Shown: positions 53,481-63,600, counted from the stretch's first letter. The stretch is 64,000 bases of DNA from Salaquimonas pukyongi (GCF_001953055.1 NZ_CP019044.1:682001-746000), one strand, 5' to 3'. The notes: generated from the sequence alone by a model not told the origin. Translations and numbers: made by a program.

Positions 53481-53510
53481 GATTATAGTTTCAAGGCGTA
53501 TACTATAATC
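53481..53510 (-). promoter_or_regulatory. Inverted repeat and promoter region of fic
   Basis: GATTATAGT (53481-53489) and ACTATAATC (53502-53510) are perfect 9-bp arms with a 12-bp gap, just ahead of the Fic start. The arms contain TATAAT-like -10 sequences on both strands. A good candidate site for the Fic protein's own winged-helix domain. Confidence 0.55.
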
Positions 53511-53539
53511 TTAGTGCGGGTGTCTATACCCGTTGCTCC

Positions 53540-53646
53540 CTAAACTCCCATCCCATTGCCGGTGACCTCATTCATGCCCGTGCCCGGATCAAGTGCCATG
53601 TCGCTACCGATCATCGCAACCGTTTCGTCGCAGGCGGGCCGGAACC
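53540..53646 (-). pseudogene. Decayed fragment of the tldD 3' end
   Basis: Read on the minus strand, the tail ...VAMIGSDMALDPGTGMNEVTGNGMGV-stop matches the TldD end VAMVGNDMALDPGMGM...MNEVTVGGTGV. A stretch of about 18 residues is deleted. Sequence divergence is clear at the DNA level, so the copy is old. The fragment has the same orientation as the intact tldD (55622-57034), 2 kb away, and the ECF41 cassette lies between. Confidence 0.8.
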
Positions 53647-53683
53647 GGCCAGATTCACCTCTCCGGTTTTCTGCCTGTCCTGT

Positions 53684-53710
53684 TGTCACAAACCGAAAGC
53701 CTGTTTCGTC
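53684..53710 (+). promoter_or_regulatory. ECF41-type promoter
   Basis: TGTCACA (53684-53690), exactly 16 bases, then CGTC (53707-53710). This is the target described for ECF41 sigma factors, and an ECF41 gene is the third gene downstream. Translation starts at 53733 after AAAGGAGC. Strong evidence for autoregulation of the three-gene operon. Confidence 0.85.
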
Positions 53711-53732
53711 ATGTATTTGAAAGGAGCAAATC

Positions 53733-54131
53733 ATGATGAAATCCCTGCTGATCCTGCTGGGGGCGTATTACGGCATTGCCGGGCTGTATATGCTCTTCGC
53801 CCCGGGTCATTTTTATAATACCGTGCCCGGTGTCTCCCTGACCGGGCCGCTAAATCACCACTTTGCTGCCGACATCGCCTTTGCCATGCTGGCGAGCGCG
53901 CTGCTTTTTCTTTGGTCGGTGCGTTCGGGCATTGCCGAGCTGGCCGTGGGGGCGGCCATCTGGCCGGTCCTGCACGCACTTATGCATATCGGGGAAGGGT
54001 TTGGTCACGCTGCCATGCCGCCGCAGATGCTGGCGGCGGACTTGGCCGCCACCGTGCCGCCTGCCCTGCTTGCGTGCATCGCCGCCGGATCAATGCTGTT
54101 CCGATTTGGCCAAACACAGGGGAGGGGCTGA
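53733..54131 (+). CDS. Small membrane protein in the ECF41 operon
   Basis: 132 residues with four predicted helices (about 2-22, 45-63, 68-90, 98-125) and a central HHFAADIAFAMLASALLFLW segment. It resembles DoxX-like or DUF4345-like small membrane proteins, but I do not assign a family. It is the first gene after the ECF41 promoter. The stop overlaps the ribosome site region of the next gene. Its function is presumably linked to the same stimulus. Confidence 0.72.
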   Translation: MMKSLLILLGAYYGIAGLYMLFAPGHFYNTVPGVSLTGPLNHHFAADIAFAMLASALLFLWSVRSGIAELAVGAAIWPVLHALMHIGEGFGHAAMPPQMLAADLAATVPPALLACIAAGSMLFRFGQTQGRG

Positions 54132-54133
54132 TC

Positions 54134-54688
54134 ATGTTGAAGTGGATACTCCACAAGATGCTTGGCCGCTTTGAACAAGGTTATGACTATGATGCCGGTT
54201 ACATGCACGAGGTAATCGACATCTCCACGTCAGCGGGCCTTCGCTATTTCGGGCTTCCCATGCTCTCCCAGATGCGCGGCCCTGTACCGGAGTTGTGGGC
54301 CGGGGCAGCGCTTGCATCGGTTCTGGATGGCGATTGCGGCCCCTGTGCCCAACTTATTGTCGACAATGCGGTTGAAAGCGGGGTTGACCCAAACCTGTTG
54401 AAAGCTTGTTTGGCGGGCGATTTTAGTACCGCCGGAGTTGCCGGTCTTGGCTACAGGTTCGCACGTGCGGCAATTGGCGAAGAACCGGATCTGGAAAAAC
54501 TCTCCGGCGAAATCGTTTCAGCTCATGGAAAGAAAGCGCTTGTTTGTGCAGCATATGCTGCCGCCAGTTGCCGGGCCTATCCGGTTTTAAAGCGCGGACT
54601 GGGACATGGCAGTGCCTGTACCCAGTTGAATTTGGGCGGCGAACCTGTGTTCGTGCGGCCGAAGAGACCGGAATTACTGCAGGCATGA
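54134..54688 (+). CDS. AhpD-like / carboxymuconolactone decarboxylase-family protein
   Basis: 184 residues from ATG 54134, with GGAGGGGCTGATC before it. The region GDCGPCAQLIVDNAVESGV has the CxxC (Cys68, Cys71) expected of AhpD-like alkylhydroperoxidases, the same fold as carboxymuconolactone decarboxylase. The start of the motif is preceded by helices. ECF41 sigma factors are known to be linked to carboxymuconolactone decarboxylase, oxidoreductase or epimerase genes, so this fits the class. A possible role in peroxide or electrophile handling is inference. Confidence 0.8.
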   Translation: MLKWILHKMLGRFEQGYDYDAGYMHEVIDISTSAGLRYFGLPMLSQMRGPVPELWAGAALASVLDGDCGPCAQLIVDNAVESGVDPNLLKACLAGDFSTAGVAGLGYRFARAAIGEEPDLEKLSGEIVSAHGKKALVCAAYAAASCRAYPVLKRGLGHGSACTQLNLGGEPVFVRPKRPELLQA

Positions 54689-54718
54689 CATGTGACCGCC
54701 AAACTGCCAGGAGAGGAA

Positions 54719-55606
54719 ATGAAAACAGGAAACATGCCGGCCGGCAAACTGGCGATTTTCGAAGCTGAGCGGCCGAACCTGATTTCGATTGCATACCGGA
54801 TGCTGGGCGAGAGGGCCGCTGCCGAGGACATCGTTCAGGAAGCATGGATTTTGTGGGCGCAGAAGGGGGATGATTCAGTGCGCTCTCCGCCGGCCTGGCT
54901 GAGAACCATTACCACCCGTCTTGCAATCGATGCTCTGCGTTCGGCCCGCGCCCGCCGTGAACGCTATGTCGGGCCGTGGCTGCCCGAACCGTTGATCGAA
55001 GAAAGCGCTCCCTCGCCGGAAGACACGTTTTCTAAGGCGCGTGAATGTGAGTTGGCGCTCTTATGGGCGATGGAGCGCCTGAGCGAAGAGGAACGGGCGG
55101 CATTCATTCTGCGGGAAGTTTTCGATGCGGGCTATGACGAACTTGCCGGCGTTCTTGGCAAAAGCGAAACGGCCTGCAGAAAACTGGTCAGCCGGGCCAG
55201 GGCGAACCTTCGTAAGGCCAAGCCGCGATTTGTTGCTGAAAAATCCGCCCACCTTGAGGCGGTTTCGCAGTTTGTGCAGGCCTGTGCAGCTGCAGATCAT
55301 CAAACCGCGCTATCGCTGCTGGCGCCGGATGTGATTGCCGTTTCAGATGGTGGCGGAAAACGCCGCGCTGCGCTGCGTATCCTGTATGGAGCAGCAGAAG
55401 TTGCGCAGGTTACCATGGCACTGGCTGCAAAGCTGGAGCACATGACGCCTCTAAAGCCGGTGCGGGTCAATGGCAGAACCGGGTTTGCAATCCTCGAAGG
55501 CTCGCAGGATGACATGCTTTATTCGGTTTCCTTCGATGAGAGCGGCCGCATCAACTGGATATACATGATGCGCAATCCCGACAAACTGCCACTGCCGGGT
55601 TCGTGA
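54719..55606 (+). CDS. ECF41-group RNA polymerase sigma factor
   Basis: 295 residues from ATG 54719 (AGGAG about 6 bases upstream). Sigma2 lies at about 12-80 and sigma4 at about 110-165. A C-terminal SnoaL-like extension carries the three ECF41 marks, WLPEPL (87-92), DGGGK (210-214) and NPDKL (286-290). In this group the extension, not a separate anti-sigma factor, controls activity, and no anti-sigma gene is nearby. It probably drives its own operon from 53684-53710. Convergent with tldD. Confidence 0.93.
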   Translation: MKTGNMPAGKLAIFEAERPNLISIAYRMLGERAAAEDIVQEAWILWAQKGDDSVRSPPAWLRTITTRLAIDALRSARARRERYVGPWLPEPLIEESAPSPEDTFSKARECELALLWAMERLSEEERAAFILREVFDAGYDELAGVLGKSETACRKLVSRARANLRKAKPRFVAEKSAHLEAVSQFVQACAAADHQTALSLLAPDVIAVSDGGGKRRAALRILYGAAEVAQVTMALAAKLEHMTPLKPVRVNGRTGFAILEGSQDDMLYSVSFDESGRINWIYMMRNPDKLPLPGS

Positions 55607-55621
55607 CAAGGAGATTTGCCG

Positions 55622-57034
55622 TCAAACCCCCGTTCCGCCGACGGTAACCTCATTCATGCGCAGGGTGGGCTGGCCGACACCCACGGGAACCGATTGCCCG
55701 TTCTTGCCGCACATGCCCATGCCGGGGTCGAGCGCCATGTCGTTGCCAACCATGGCTACCCGTTTCATTGCCGGCGGGCCGGAGCCGATCAGGTTGGCCC
55801 CCTTGATGGGTTCGGCCTTCTTGCCGTCACGGATCCGGTAGGCCTCGGTGCAGTTGAAAACGAACTTTCCTGATGTGATATCGACCTGCCCGCCGCCGAA
55901 GGAAACGGCGAATATGCCGTCCTTGACCGAAGTGATTATTTCCTCCGGCTCATGGCTGCCGCCGAGCATATAGGTGTTGGTCATGCGGGGCATTGGCTGG
56001 TGCGCATGCGACTGGCGCCTGCCATTGCCGGTTGGTGCCATGCCCATCAGGCGTGCATTCTGGCGGTCCTGCATATAGTTGACCAGCCTGCCGTCCTCGA
56101 TCAGCACGGTCCGGTTGGTGGGCGTGCCTTCATCGTCGATGGTCAGCGATCCGCGGCGCTCGGCCATGGTTCCATCGTCGACCACCGTAACACCCTTTGC
56201 GGCAACCTGTTCGCCCATCAGCCCTGAAAACGCCGACGTCTTCTTGCGGTTGAAATCGCCTTCAAGCCCGTGTCCCACGGCTTCATGCAGCATGACACCC
56301 GGCCAGCCGGGGCCAAGCACCACGTCGAACGTGCCCGCAGGTGCGGGGACAGCTTCCAGGTTGACCAGCGCCTGGCGCAGGGCATCATCGACTGCGTGTT
56401 GCCAGCGTTCCCGGGTAACGAACTCGCCAAACCCCTTGCGCCCGCCCATGCCATGGCTGCCGGTCTCCTGGCGATCTCCCTCGCCAACCACAACACTCAC
56501 ATTGACCCGTACCATCGGGCGCACATCGCGTACCCAGTGCCCGTCGGCGCGCAGCAATTCCACCACCTGCCAGCTTGCACCCAGCGCGGCGCTGACCTGG
56601 CGCACCCGCGGGTCTTTCTTGCGGGCATAGGCATCGATTTCCTGCAGCAGTTTCACTTTCTGCTCAAACCCGGGATCTGCGAGCGGGTTGAGTTCGCCGT
56701 AAAGATGGCGGTTGGTGCGGACAGGGGCGTCGGCATAATGCCCCTCATATCCGCCGCGTATGGTGGCAACGGCCTGGCTTGCCCGTTTCAGGCTGGCAAG
56801 GGAAAGTTCGCCGGAATGGGCATAGGCCGTGGCTTCGCCTGCAACCGCCCGCAAGCCGAAACCCTGATCGGTGTTGAAACTGCCGACCTTCAGCTTGCCA
56901 TTGTCGAAGGCCAGATGTTCGGACTGCACATATTCCAGATAAAGTTCCCCGTCATCGCAGCCCTTCAGCGCATCGCCCAATTGCCGCTCCAGCGCGTCCT
57001 TGTCGGCATCGAATAGCGAAATCAGCGAATCCAT
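55622..57034 (-). CDS. tldD: Metalloprotease TldD
   Basis: 470 residues from ATG 57034 (MDSLISLFDADKDALE). The zinc motif is HEAVGH (in VMLHEAVGHGLEGDF), followed by a late conserved block and the C-terminal domain ending VGVGQPTLRMNEVTVGGTGV. TldD acts with PmbA (TldE) to degrade linear peptides and to mature some peptide natural products. No PmbA gene is in the window. A degenerate copy of its last about 50 codons lies at 53540-53646 on the same strand. Confidence 0.95.
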   Translation of the reverse strand: MDSLISLFDADKDALERQLGDALKGCDDGELYLEYVQSEHLAFDNGKLKVGSFNTDQGFGLRAVAGEATAYAHSGELSLASLKRASQAVATIRGGYEGHYADAPVRTNRHLYGELNPLADPGFEQKVKLLQEIDAYARKKDPRVRQVSAALGASWQVVELLRADGHWVRDVRPMVRVNVSVVVGEGDRQETGSHGMGGRKGFGEFVTRERWQHAVDDALRQALVNLEAVPAPAGTFDVVLGPGWPGVMLHEAVGHGLEGDFNRKKTSAFSGLMGEQVAAKGVTVVDDGTMAERRGSLTIDDEGTPTNRTVLIEDGRLVNYMQDRQNARLMGMAPTGNGRRQSHAHQPMPRMTNTYMLGGSHEPEEIITSVKDGIFAVSFGGGQVDITSGKFVFNCTEAYRIRDGKKAEPIKGANLIGSGPPAMKRVAMVGNDMALDPGMGMCGKNGQSVPVGVGQPTLRMNEVTVGGTGV

Positions 57035-57157
57035 GGTTTTAAAGCCTTTGTCAGGGTTGGCCTCGGCGTAACCGGTCCAGCGGTCATTGCCGGTGACACT
57101 ATGGCATGGCGGCATCTGCCTTCAAGCGCCGCAAACGAGAAGTGATGGGGGCAGAAT

Positions 57158-57754
57158 TTATGGCAGGGCGGCAAAGCCGTCGCCGAAGCCCGTAAGGTCG
57201 ATGGGAATGCCAATGCCTTCCTCGGGTGTCTGGAAAACGATGAAGGTCGCGGTCTTCCCGCTTTTCAAGGCCTCCACCAGCTTGTCTTCCAGCACGACCT
57301 CTGCATAACAGCCATCGTTGAAGCAGCGCGTGAAGAAGGCATTGCCGATTTCCTTCTCGTCGATGTAGAGGCCCAGCCCGTTGGGCAGCAGCACACCGAG
57401 CGGTGCCAGCACCCGAAGCAATTCGGCCTTGCGGTCGGCGGTCCGCAGGATCACAACGGAAAGCCCCATCTCCTGCCGGTCTTCTGCAACCACGTTCTGC
57501 ACCAGGGCGCATTGCTCGCCCGATGCACCTGGCGGGGTATCACAGACCAGCGCCCATTCGCCGTATCGCGATTTCATCACGCCCTGGGCAGATGCAGGAA
57601 ACGCAAATGGCACCATCAGCGCCGTGGCGATCGACAAAAGGATTGCCAAAGACAGGAGACCTGCCGGTGCTGGTATCGTGACGGCAGAACCGTGCCGGTT
57701 TGGAAAAAGGAATGTCCGCATTGCTCGAATCAGTAGCACACTTTGTTTCAACAT
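57158..57754 (-). CDS. Invasion-associated locus B family protein
   Basis: 198 residues. A hydrophobic stretch (residues 30-55) ends FPASAQG, likely the signal peptide, though the N-terminal part is long. ATG at 57721 (MRTFLFPN) would be a better start for export. The mature domain matches IalB: WALVCDTPPGASGEQCALVQNV and the later TRCFNDGCYAEVVLEDKLVEALKSGKTATFIVFQTPEEGIGIPIDLTGFGDG, with its conserved cysteines. Periplasmic. The family is named after a Bartonella invasion locus but is found in many non-pathogens. Confidence 0.88.
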   Translation of the reverse strand: MLKQSVLLIRAMRTFLFPNRHGSAVTIPAPAGLLSLAILLSIATALMVPFAFPASAQGVMKSRYGEWALVCDTPPGASGEQCALVQNVVAEDRQEMGLSVVILRTADRKAELLRVLAPLGVLLPNGLGLYIDEKEIGNAFFTRCFNDGCYAEVVLEDKLVEALKSGKTATFIVFQTPEEGIGIPIDLTGFGDGFAALP

Positions 57755-58264
57755 GCCCCAACGGGATGGCTGTAATACCGCTCAACGGACCCGCAAGCAT
57801 CGTCCAGCAGTGTGTGATTCTCCTCCATTGGCCTCAAATGCGGAATTACGCAATACCAAGCGCAGGTCCTTGTCAGGAATTGGACGCCATTGTCGTTTTG
57901 CTGCCCGCCTGCGTTCAAATAAGGTGTTTCTTCCACGCTGGAGGCACAAAAAGCAGGAAATCGGCCATTTTGCGGCGCAGGCTCGGTTGCCTCCGGGGCC
58001 TGTTACTTTTGCGGAGCGGGCCAAATGCCGCACCGCCGCCCACAGGGTGCGGCGCAAGAACCCATTGCAGGTCTGCGGCGGTTGTGGTTTTAAACGATAC
58101 AGTTTGAGAGGAAGTGTTGCGAGCCGGTTTGCAAAGCAGCTTGGCAGTAGTGTCCGGTTCCAGCATCCAGAGGGTATGATTTCGGTGTGTCCGGTTCTTG
58201 CCTGCCGCTGGCAGGGGAGAATATGGACCTGCCGCAAACAGCATAACGACAGGAGATGAACGGG
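57755..58264. other. Intergenic region upstream of the cox operon
   Basis: About 510 bases without a convincing gene. Features seen: a GCCGCACC/GGTGCGGC hairpin (58027-58034, 58046-58053), two copies of TGTCCGGTTC at 58151 and 58188 (37 bases apart), and the small palindrome CCTGCC-GCT-GGCAGG (58201-58215) before the coxB ribosome site. The cox promoter must be here, but no clear -35/-10 pair was identified. Open frames here have no recognisable product. Confidence 0.6.
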
Positions 58265-59134
58265 ATGAAACTCGTTTCCAAATTGATTGCCGCCATCGGC
58301 ATGCTGATGGCCACGACCGCCGCAGCCCGCGCCGCCCAGCCGGAACCCTGGCAGATGTGGTTTCAGAGTTCAGGCTCACAGATGATGCGGGACATTGACT
58401 GGTTCGGCGTCTACACCTTCTGGTTCATCACGCCGATCACCCTTTTCGTCATGGCGCTTTTGTTGATCGTCATGGTTCGGTTCAATGCCAAGGCAAACCC
58501 CAATCCATCCCGTACCACCCACAACACGCTTGTGGAGATCATCTGGACCGGCGTACCCATTTTGGTGCTGATCGCCATCGCCATCCCTTCCTTCAATCTC
58601 CTCAACGCCCAGCTCGCCCCCGAAGAGGAGCCCGCCCTGACGGTCAAGGCAACCGGATATCAGTGGTACTGGGGCTATGAATATCAGGACGGGGAAGAAG
58701 TGTCGTTCGACTCGATCATGCTGCGCGACGGCGAAGCTGCCGACTATGGCAAGGATGATCTCTCGACATATCCCCGCCTCCTGGCAGTCGACAACGAATT
58801 GGTGGTGCCGGTTGGCAAGATGGTTCGCGTGCTCGTGACCGCAGCCGACGTCATCCACAGCTTTGCACTGCCCGCATTCGGGGTCAAAATTGACGGCATC
58901 CCCGGCCGCAACAACGAAACCTGGTTCAAGGCAGAACGTGAAGGCCTTTACTACGGCCAGTGTTCAGAGCTTTGCGGCCGCGACCACGCCTTCATGCCGA
59001 TTGCGATCCGCGTTGTTTCCGATGCACAGTTTGCAGCATGGAAAGCGGCAGCGGTCGACGATGTGGAAGCGGCCAACAAGGCGCTGATGGCATCCATCGA
59101 CACCGAAAAAGGCATCAAGGTCGCCGGAAACTGA
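58265..59134 (+). CDS. coxB: Cytochrome c oxidase subunit II
   Basis: Carries the CuA site that accepts electrons from cytochrome c. 289 residues from ATG 58265 (AGGAG 9 bases before; ATG 58256 sits directly on it). A signal peptide ends ARAAQ (about residue 22), two membrane helices follow (about 45-70, 88-108), then the periplasmic cupredoxin domain. Copper ligands are in HSFALPAFGVKIDG and YYGQCSELCGRDHAFMPI (Cys-x3-Cys, His, Met). Operon order with coxA and ctaB follows. Copper delivery probably by SCO1 (40517-41095). Confidence 0.96.
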   Translation: MKLVSKLIAAIGMLMATTAAARAAQPEPWQMWFQSSGSQMMRDIDWFGVYTFWFITPITLFVMALLLIVMVRFNAKANPNPSRTTHNTLVEIIWTGVPILVLIAIAIPSFNLLNAQLAPEEEPALTVKATGYQWYWGYEYQDGEEVSFDSIMLRDGEAADYGKDDLSTYPRLLAVDNELVVPVGKMVRVLVTAADVIHSFALPAFGVKIDGIPGRNNETWFKAEREGLYYGQCSELCGRDHAFMPIAIRVVSDAQFAAWKAAAVDDVEAANKALMASIDTEKGIKVAGN

Positions 59135-59163
59135 CCGGCGCCGGAACAACGAATTCGTCTTGA

Positions 59164-60792
<1,629 letters not shown>

Positions 60793-60808
60793 GGCATTAT
60801 CCGATACT

Positions 60809-60832
60809 GCCGCCGGGGTTTGCTCCGGCGGC
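60809..60832 (+). other. Hairpin between coxA and ctaB
   Basis: GCCGCCGG (60809-60816) and CCGGCGGC (60825-60832) form a perfect 8-bp stem with an 8-base loop 17 bases after coxA. There is no T-run, so it is more likely an mRNA stabiliser or partial attenuator that lets coxAB exceed the assembly genes. Confidence 0.5.
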
Positions 60833-60867
60833 TGGTTCATCAGCAAAGGCCGGGGTTGCAGCAGGCA

Positions 60868-61809
60868 ATGGCGGAAACGTTTGAAAGAAGCGAAACAACG
60901 GGCAGCGTGGCGGCATCGACCGCCATGCCGTCGGATTATTTCGAGCTTTTGAAGCCGGGCGTCATGAAACTGGTGGTGTTTACCGCCATTTGCGGCCTGG
61001 TGATTGCGCCAGGCAGCCTGCATCCGGTTCTGGCCCTGATCGCCATCTTGTGCATTGCCGTGGGCGCTGGCGCCTCCGGTGCGCTCAACATGTGGTTCGA
61101 TGCCGACATCGATGCGGTCATGACCCGCACGGCTAAACGCCCCATTCCCTCCGGCCGTGTCAGCCGGCAGGAGGCATTGGCGTTCGGCCTCACGCTTTCG
61201 TTCTTTTCCGTTTTCGTGCTGGGCGTTCTCGTCAACTGGCTTTCAGCCGGCCTGCTTGCCTTCACGATATTCTTCTACGCCGTCATCTACTCCATGTGGC
61301 TGAAACGCTCGACACCGCAGAACATTGTCATTGGCGGAGCGGCAGGCGCTTTTCCGCCGATGATCGGCTGGGCCGCGGTGACCAACAGCGTGTCGCTTGA
61401 AAGCCTCGCCCTTTTTGCCATCATCTTCATCTGGACCCCGCCGCATTTCTGGGCGCTGGCGCTGTTCAAGGCCGGCGATTATGAGAAGGTCGGCGTTCCG
61501 ATGATGCCGAACGTCGCCGGAAACCGTTCCACCCAGAACCAGATTTTCGCCTATTCCTTGTTGCTCGCTCCCGTCGGCGTCCTGCCCTATGTCATGGGAT
61601 TTGCGGGCCCTGCCTATGGCATTGTGTCCGCTCTTGCGGGGGCAGCCTTTCTGTGGTTTGCATTTCGCTGCTGGCGCATGCCCTCCGACGATGCGGCGAT
61701 GGTGCCGGCAAAACGGCTGTTTGCCTATTCGATTGTTTATCTGTTCGTGCTGTTCGGCACGCTTATTCTTGAAGCTGCCCTGCCGGGGCTTGCCGCGATG
61801 CTGGGTTAG
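60868..61809 (+). CDS. ctaB: Protoheme IX farnesyltransferase (heme O synthase)
   Basis: UbiA-family prenyltransferase that makes heme O from heme B. 313 residues from ATG 60868 ([11 protein letters not shown]); the frame is open back to 60820. The active-site motif is [24 protein letters not shown], and [12 protein letters not shown] with [14 protein letters not shown] belongs to the second conserved loop. Eight or nine helices. Followed after 3 bases by a 56-codon gene. Needed for heme a of CoxA. Confidence 0.95.
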   Translation: MAETFERSETTGSVAASTAMPSDYFELLKPGVMKLVVFTAICGLVIAPGSLHPVLALIAILCIAVGAGASGALNMWFDADIDAVMTRTAKRPIPSGRVSRQEALAFGLTLSFFSVFVLGVLVNWLSAGLLAFTIFFYAVIYSMWLKRSTPQNIVIGGAAGAFPPMIGWAAVTNSVSLESLALFAIIFIWTPPHFWALALFKAGDYEKVGVPMMPNVAGNRSTQNQIFAYSLLLAPVGVLPYVMGFAGPAYGIVSALAGAAFLWFAFRCWRMPSDDAAMVPAKRLFAYSIVYLFVLFGTLILEAALPGLAAMLG

Positions 61810-61812
61810 GCC

Positions 61813-61983
61813 ATGGCAAAACCGGACAATACCGTTGACGAAAGCGAGCTGGAAACCCGCCGCCACAAGGCCCAGCGCGCACGCAACATCGCCATCGCCA
61901 TCGCACTGGCTGCCTTTGTCATCATCTTGTACGTGGCAACCTGGGCAAAGCTCGGTGCAAATGTGCTTGTGAGGCCGTTGTAA
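61813..61983 (+). CDS. Small cytochrome c oxidase assembly protein (CoxF-like)
   Basis: 56 residues: a charged N terminus (MAKPDNTVDESELETRRHKAQ), one membrane helix (residues 24-45, IAIAIALAAFVIILYVATW) and a short tail. It lies between ctaB (3 bases before) and ctaG (2 bases after). This is the position of the small CoxF-type ORF in alphaproteobacterial operons. The precise function is unclear, probably assembly. Confidence 0.82.
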   Translation: MAKPDNTVDESELETRRHKAQRARNIAIAIALAAFVIILYVATWAKLGANVLVRPL

Positions 61984-61985
61984 CC

Positions 61986-62618
61986 ATGAAGCCTGAAGCA
62001 GAAATCCCGGCCAGGACCGCAGGCAGTGCCAATCGCCGTGTCGTGGTCGCCTGCGTATCGGCAGTCGTGTTCATGACGGGCATGGCCTATGCGGCGGTGC
62101 CGCTCTATGACCTGTTTTGCCGCGTCACCGGATATGGGGGCACCACTCAGCTTGCCGTCAATTCGGAGGGAATTCGGATCATCGATCAGGAAATTAAGGT
62201 GCGGTTTGACGCCAACACCCAAAAGGGTCTTGCCTGGGAGTTTGCTCCGGTGGAGCGCGGCGTCACGATCAAGCTCGGCGAGACGCGCGAGATTGCCTAT
62301 CGTGCAAAAAATCTCGGCAGCAAGCCGCTGACCGCCACCGCCACCTTCAACGTCACGCCGCAATCTGCAGGCGCCTATTTCAACAAGATCGAGTGTTTCT
62401 GCTTTACAAAAACCACCCTGCAGCCTGGCGAAGAAATGATCATGCCGGTGGTTTTCTTTGTCGATCCCGATTTGGCGGAAACCGAGGAAACCAAAGACAT
62501 CAGGACGATTACGCTTTCCTATACCTTCTTTAAGCAGGAAGCAGAGGAGAAGCCGCTGGCAGTTCTTGACTCACCGTCGAGGAAGGAAACCGGCGGGGAA
62601 GCGGAAAACAGGCTTTGA
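61986..62618 (+). CDS. ctaG: Cytochrome c oxidase assembly protein CtaG (Cox11)
   Basis: Copper chaperone for the CuB site of subunit I. 210 residues: one N-terminal helix (about 20-40), then a periplasmic immunoglobulin-like domain. The copper-binding cysteines are in IECFCFTKT. Motifs YNVTPxxAGxYFNK (NVTPQSAGAYFNK) and FFVDPDL are typical. It starts 2 bases after the small CoxF-like gene and is followed by coxC after 48 bases. Confidence 0.95.
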   Translation: MKPEAEIPARTAGSANRRVVVACVSAVVFMTGMAYAAVPLYDLFCRVTGYGGTTQLAVNSEGIRIIDQEIKVRFDANTQKGLAWEFAPVERGVTIKLGETREIAYRAKNLGSKPLTATATFNVTPQSAGAYFNKIECFCFTKTTLQPGEEMIMPVVFFVDPDLAETEETKDIRTITLSYTFFKQEAEEKPLAVLDSPSRKETGGEAENRL

Positions 62619-62666
62619 AATTGGAATTGCCTGCGTTAATACGCGGGAGGATTACGGGAGCTGAAC

Positions 62667-63542
62667 ATGGCTGATACACACAACGTCAATCACGACTATC
62701 ACATTATCGATCCAAGTCCGTGGCCGCTGATCGGCGGCATTGGCGGCCTGCTCACGGCCATCGGCGGCGTCTCCTACATGCGCTGGAACAACGGCAACGA
62801 GTTCCTCGTTGGCGGCTTGGATCTTGCAAACCCGTGGCTGTTGTTCGTCGGCCTGCTGATCGTGATCTACACCATGTTCGCCTGGTGGAGCGATACGGTG
62901 AAGGAGGCCCATACAGGCCATCACACCAAGGTCGTTTCCATGCACCTGCGCTATGGCATGCTGCTCTTCATCGCCTCGGAGGTAATGTTCTTCGTTGCCT
63001 GGTTCTGGGCGTTTTTCGATGCAAGCCTGTATCCGGGCGAAGCGGCGCAAGTGGCCCGCACCGAATTTACCGGTGGCGTCTGGCCGCCTGAAGGCATTGA
63101 GGTGTTGGATCCCCTCCACCTGCCGCTGTTCAACACGATCATCCTGCTGCTTTCCGGTACCACCGTAACCTGGGCACATCACGCACTGCTCCACAACGAG
63201 CGCGGAATGCTGAAGCTGATGCTGGGATTGACCATCGCGCTCGGCATTCTGTTTTCCTATGTACAGTTTTACGAGTACGCCCACGCGCCGTTCGCCTTCA
63301 AGGATTCGATTTATGGCGCGACCTTCTTCATGGCGACCGGCTTCCATGGCTTCCACGTGCTGGTGGGAACGATTTTCCTGATCGTTTGCCTGATCCGCGC
63401 CATGGCCGGGCATTTCACGCCACAACAGCATTTCGGTTTCGAGGCGGCTGCCTGGTACTGGCACTTCGTCGACGTTGTATGGCTGTTCCTGTTCTTCGCC
63501 ATCTATCTTTGGGGTTCATGGGGCGCCACCATCGCCCACTGA
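62667..63542 (+). CDS. coxC: Cytochrome c oxidase subunit III
   Basis: 291 residues, seven helices. Typical motifs: HDYHIIDPSPWPLI start, KVVSMHLRYGMLLFIASEVMFFVAWFWAFF, WPPEGIEVLDPLHLPLFNT and FHGFHVLVGTIFL, ending AAWYWHFVDVVWLFLFFAIYLWG. It stabilises proton uptake by subunit I. GGAGGATTACGGGAG precedes the start. A strong hairpin follows 21 bases after the stop. Confidence 0.97.
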   Translation: MADTHNVNHDYHIIDPSPWPLIGGIGGLLTAIGGVSYMRWNNGNEFLVGGLDLANPWLLFVGLLIVIYTMFAWWSDTVKEAHTGHHTKVVSMHLRYGMLLFIASEVMFFVAWFWAFFDASLYPGEAAQVARTEFTGGVWPPEGIEVLDPLHLPLFNTIILLLSGTTVTWAHHALLHNERGMLKLMLGLTIALGILFSYVQFYEYAHAPFAFKDSIYGATFFMATGFHGFHVLVGTIFLIVCLIRAMAGHFTPQQHFGFEAAAWYWHFVDVVWLFLFFAIYLWGSWGATIAH

Positions 63543-63563
63543 TCCGGCGAGACTGATTCATTG

Positions 63564-63600
63564 ACGGGCGGCTTGGGAGATGACCGGGCCGCCCGTTTTC
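63564..63600 (+). terminator. Probable terminator or attenuator after coxC
   Basis: ACGGGCGGC (63564-63572) pairs perfectly with GCCGCCCGT (63588-63596), followed by TTTTC. A DUF983 gene of the same block starts at 63637, so it may let only part of the transcription continue. Confidence 0.65.

Noticed and set aside
57381-58259. 292-codon plus-strand frame over ialB and the cox leader
   Set aside because: Starts inside the antisense of ialB and has no domain.
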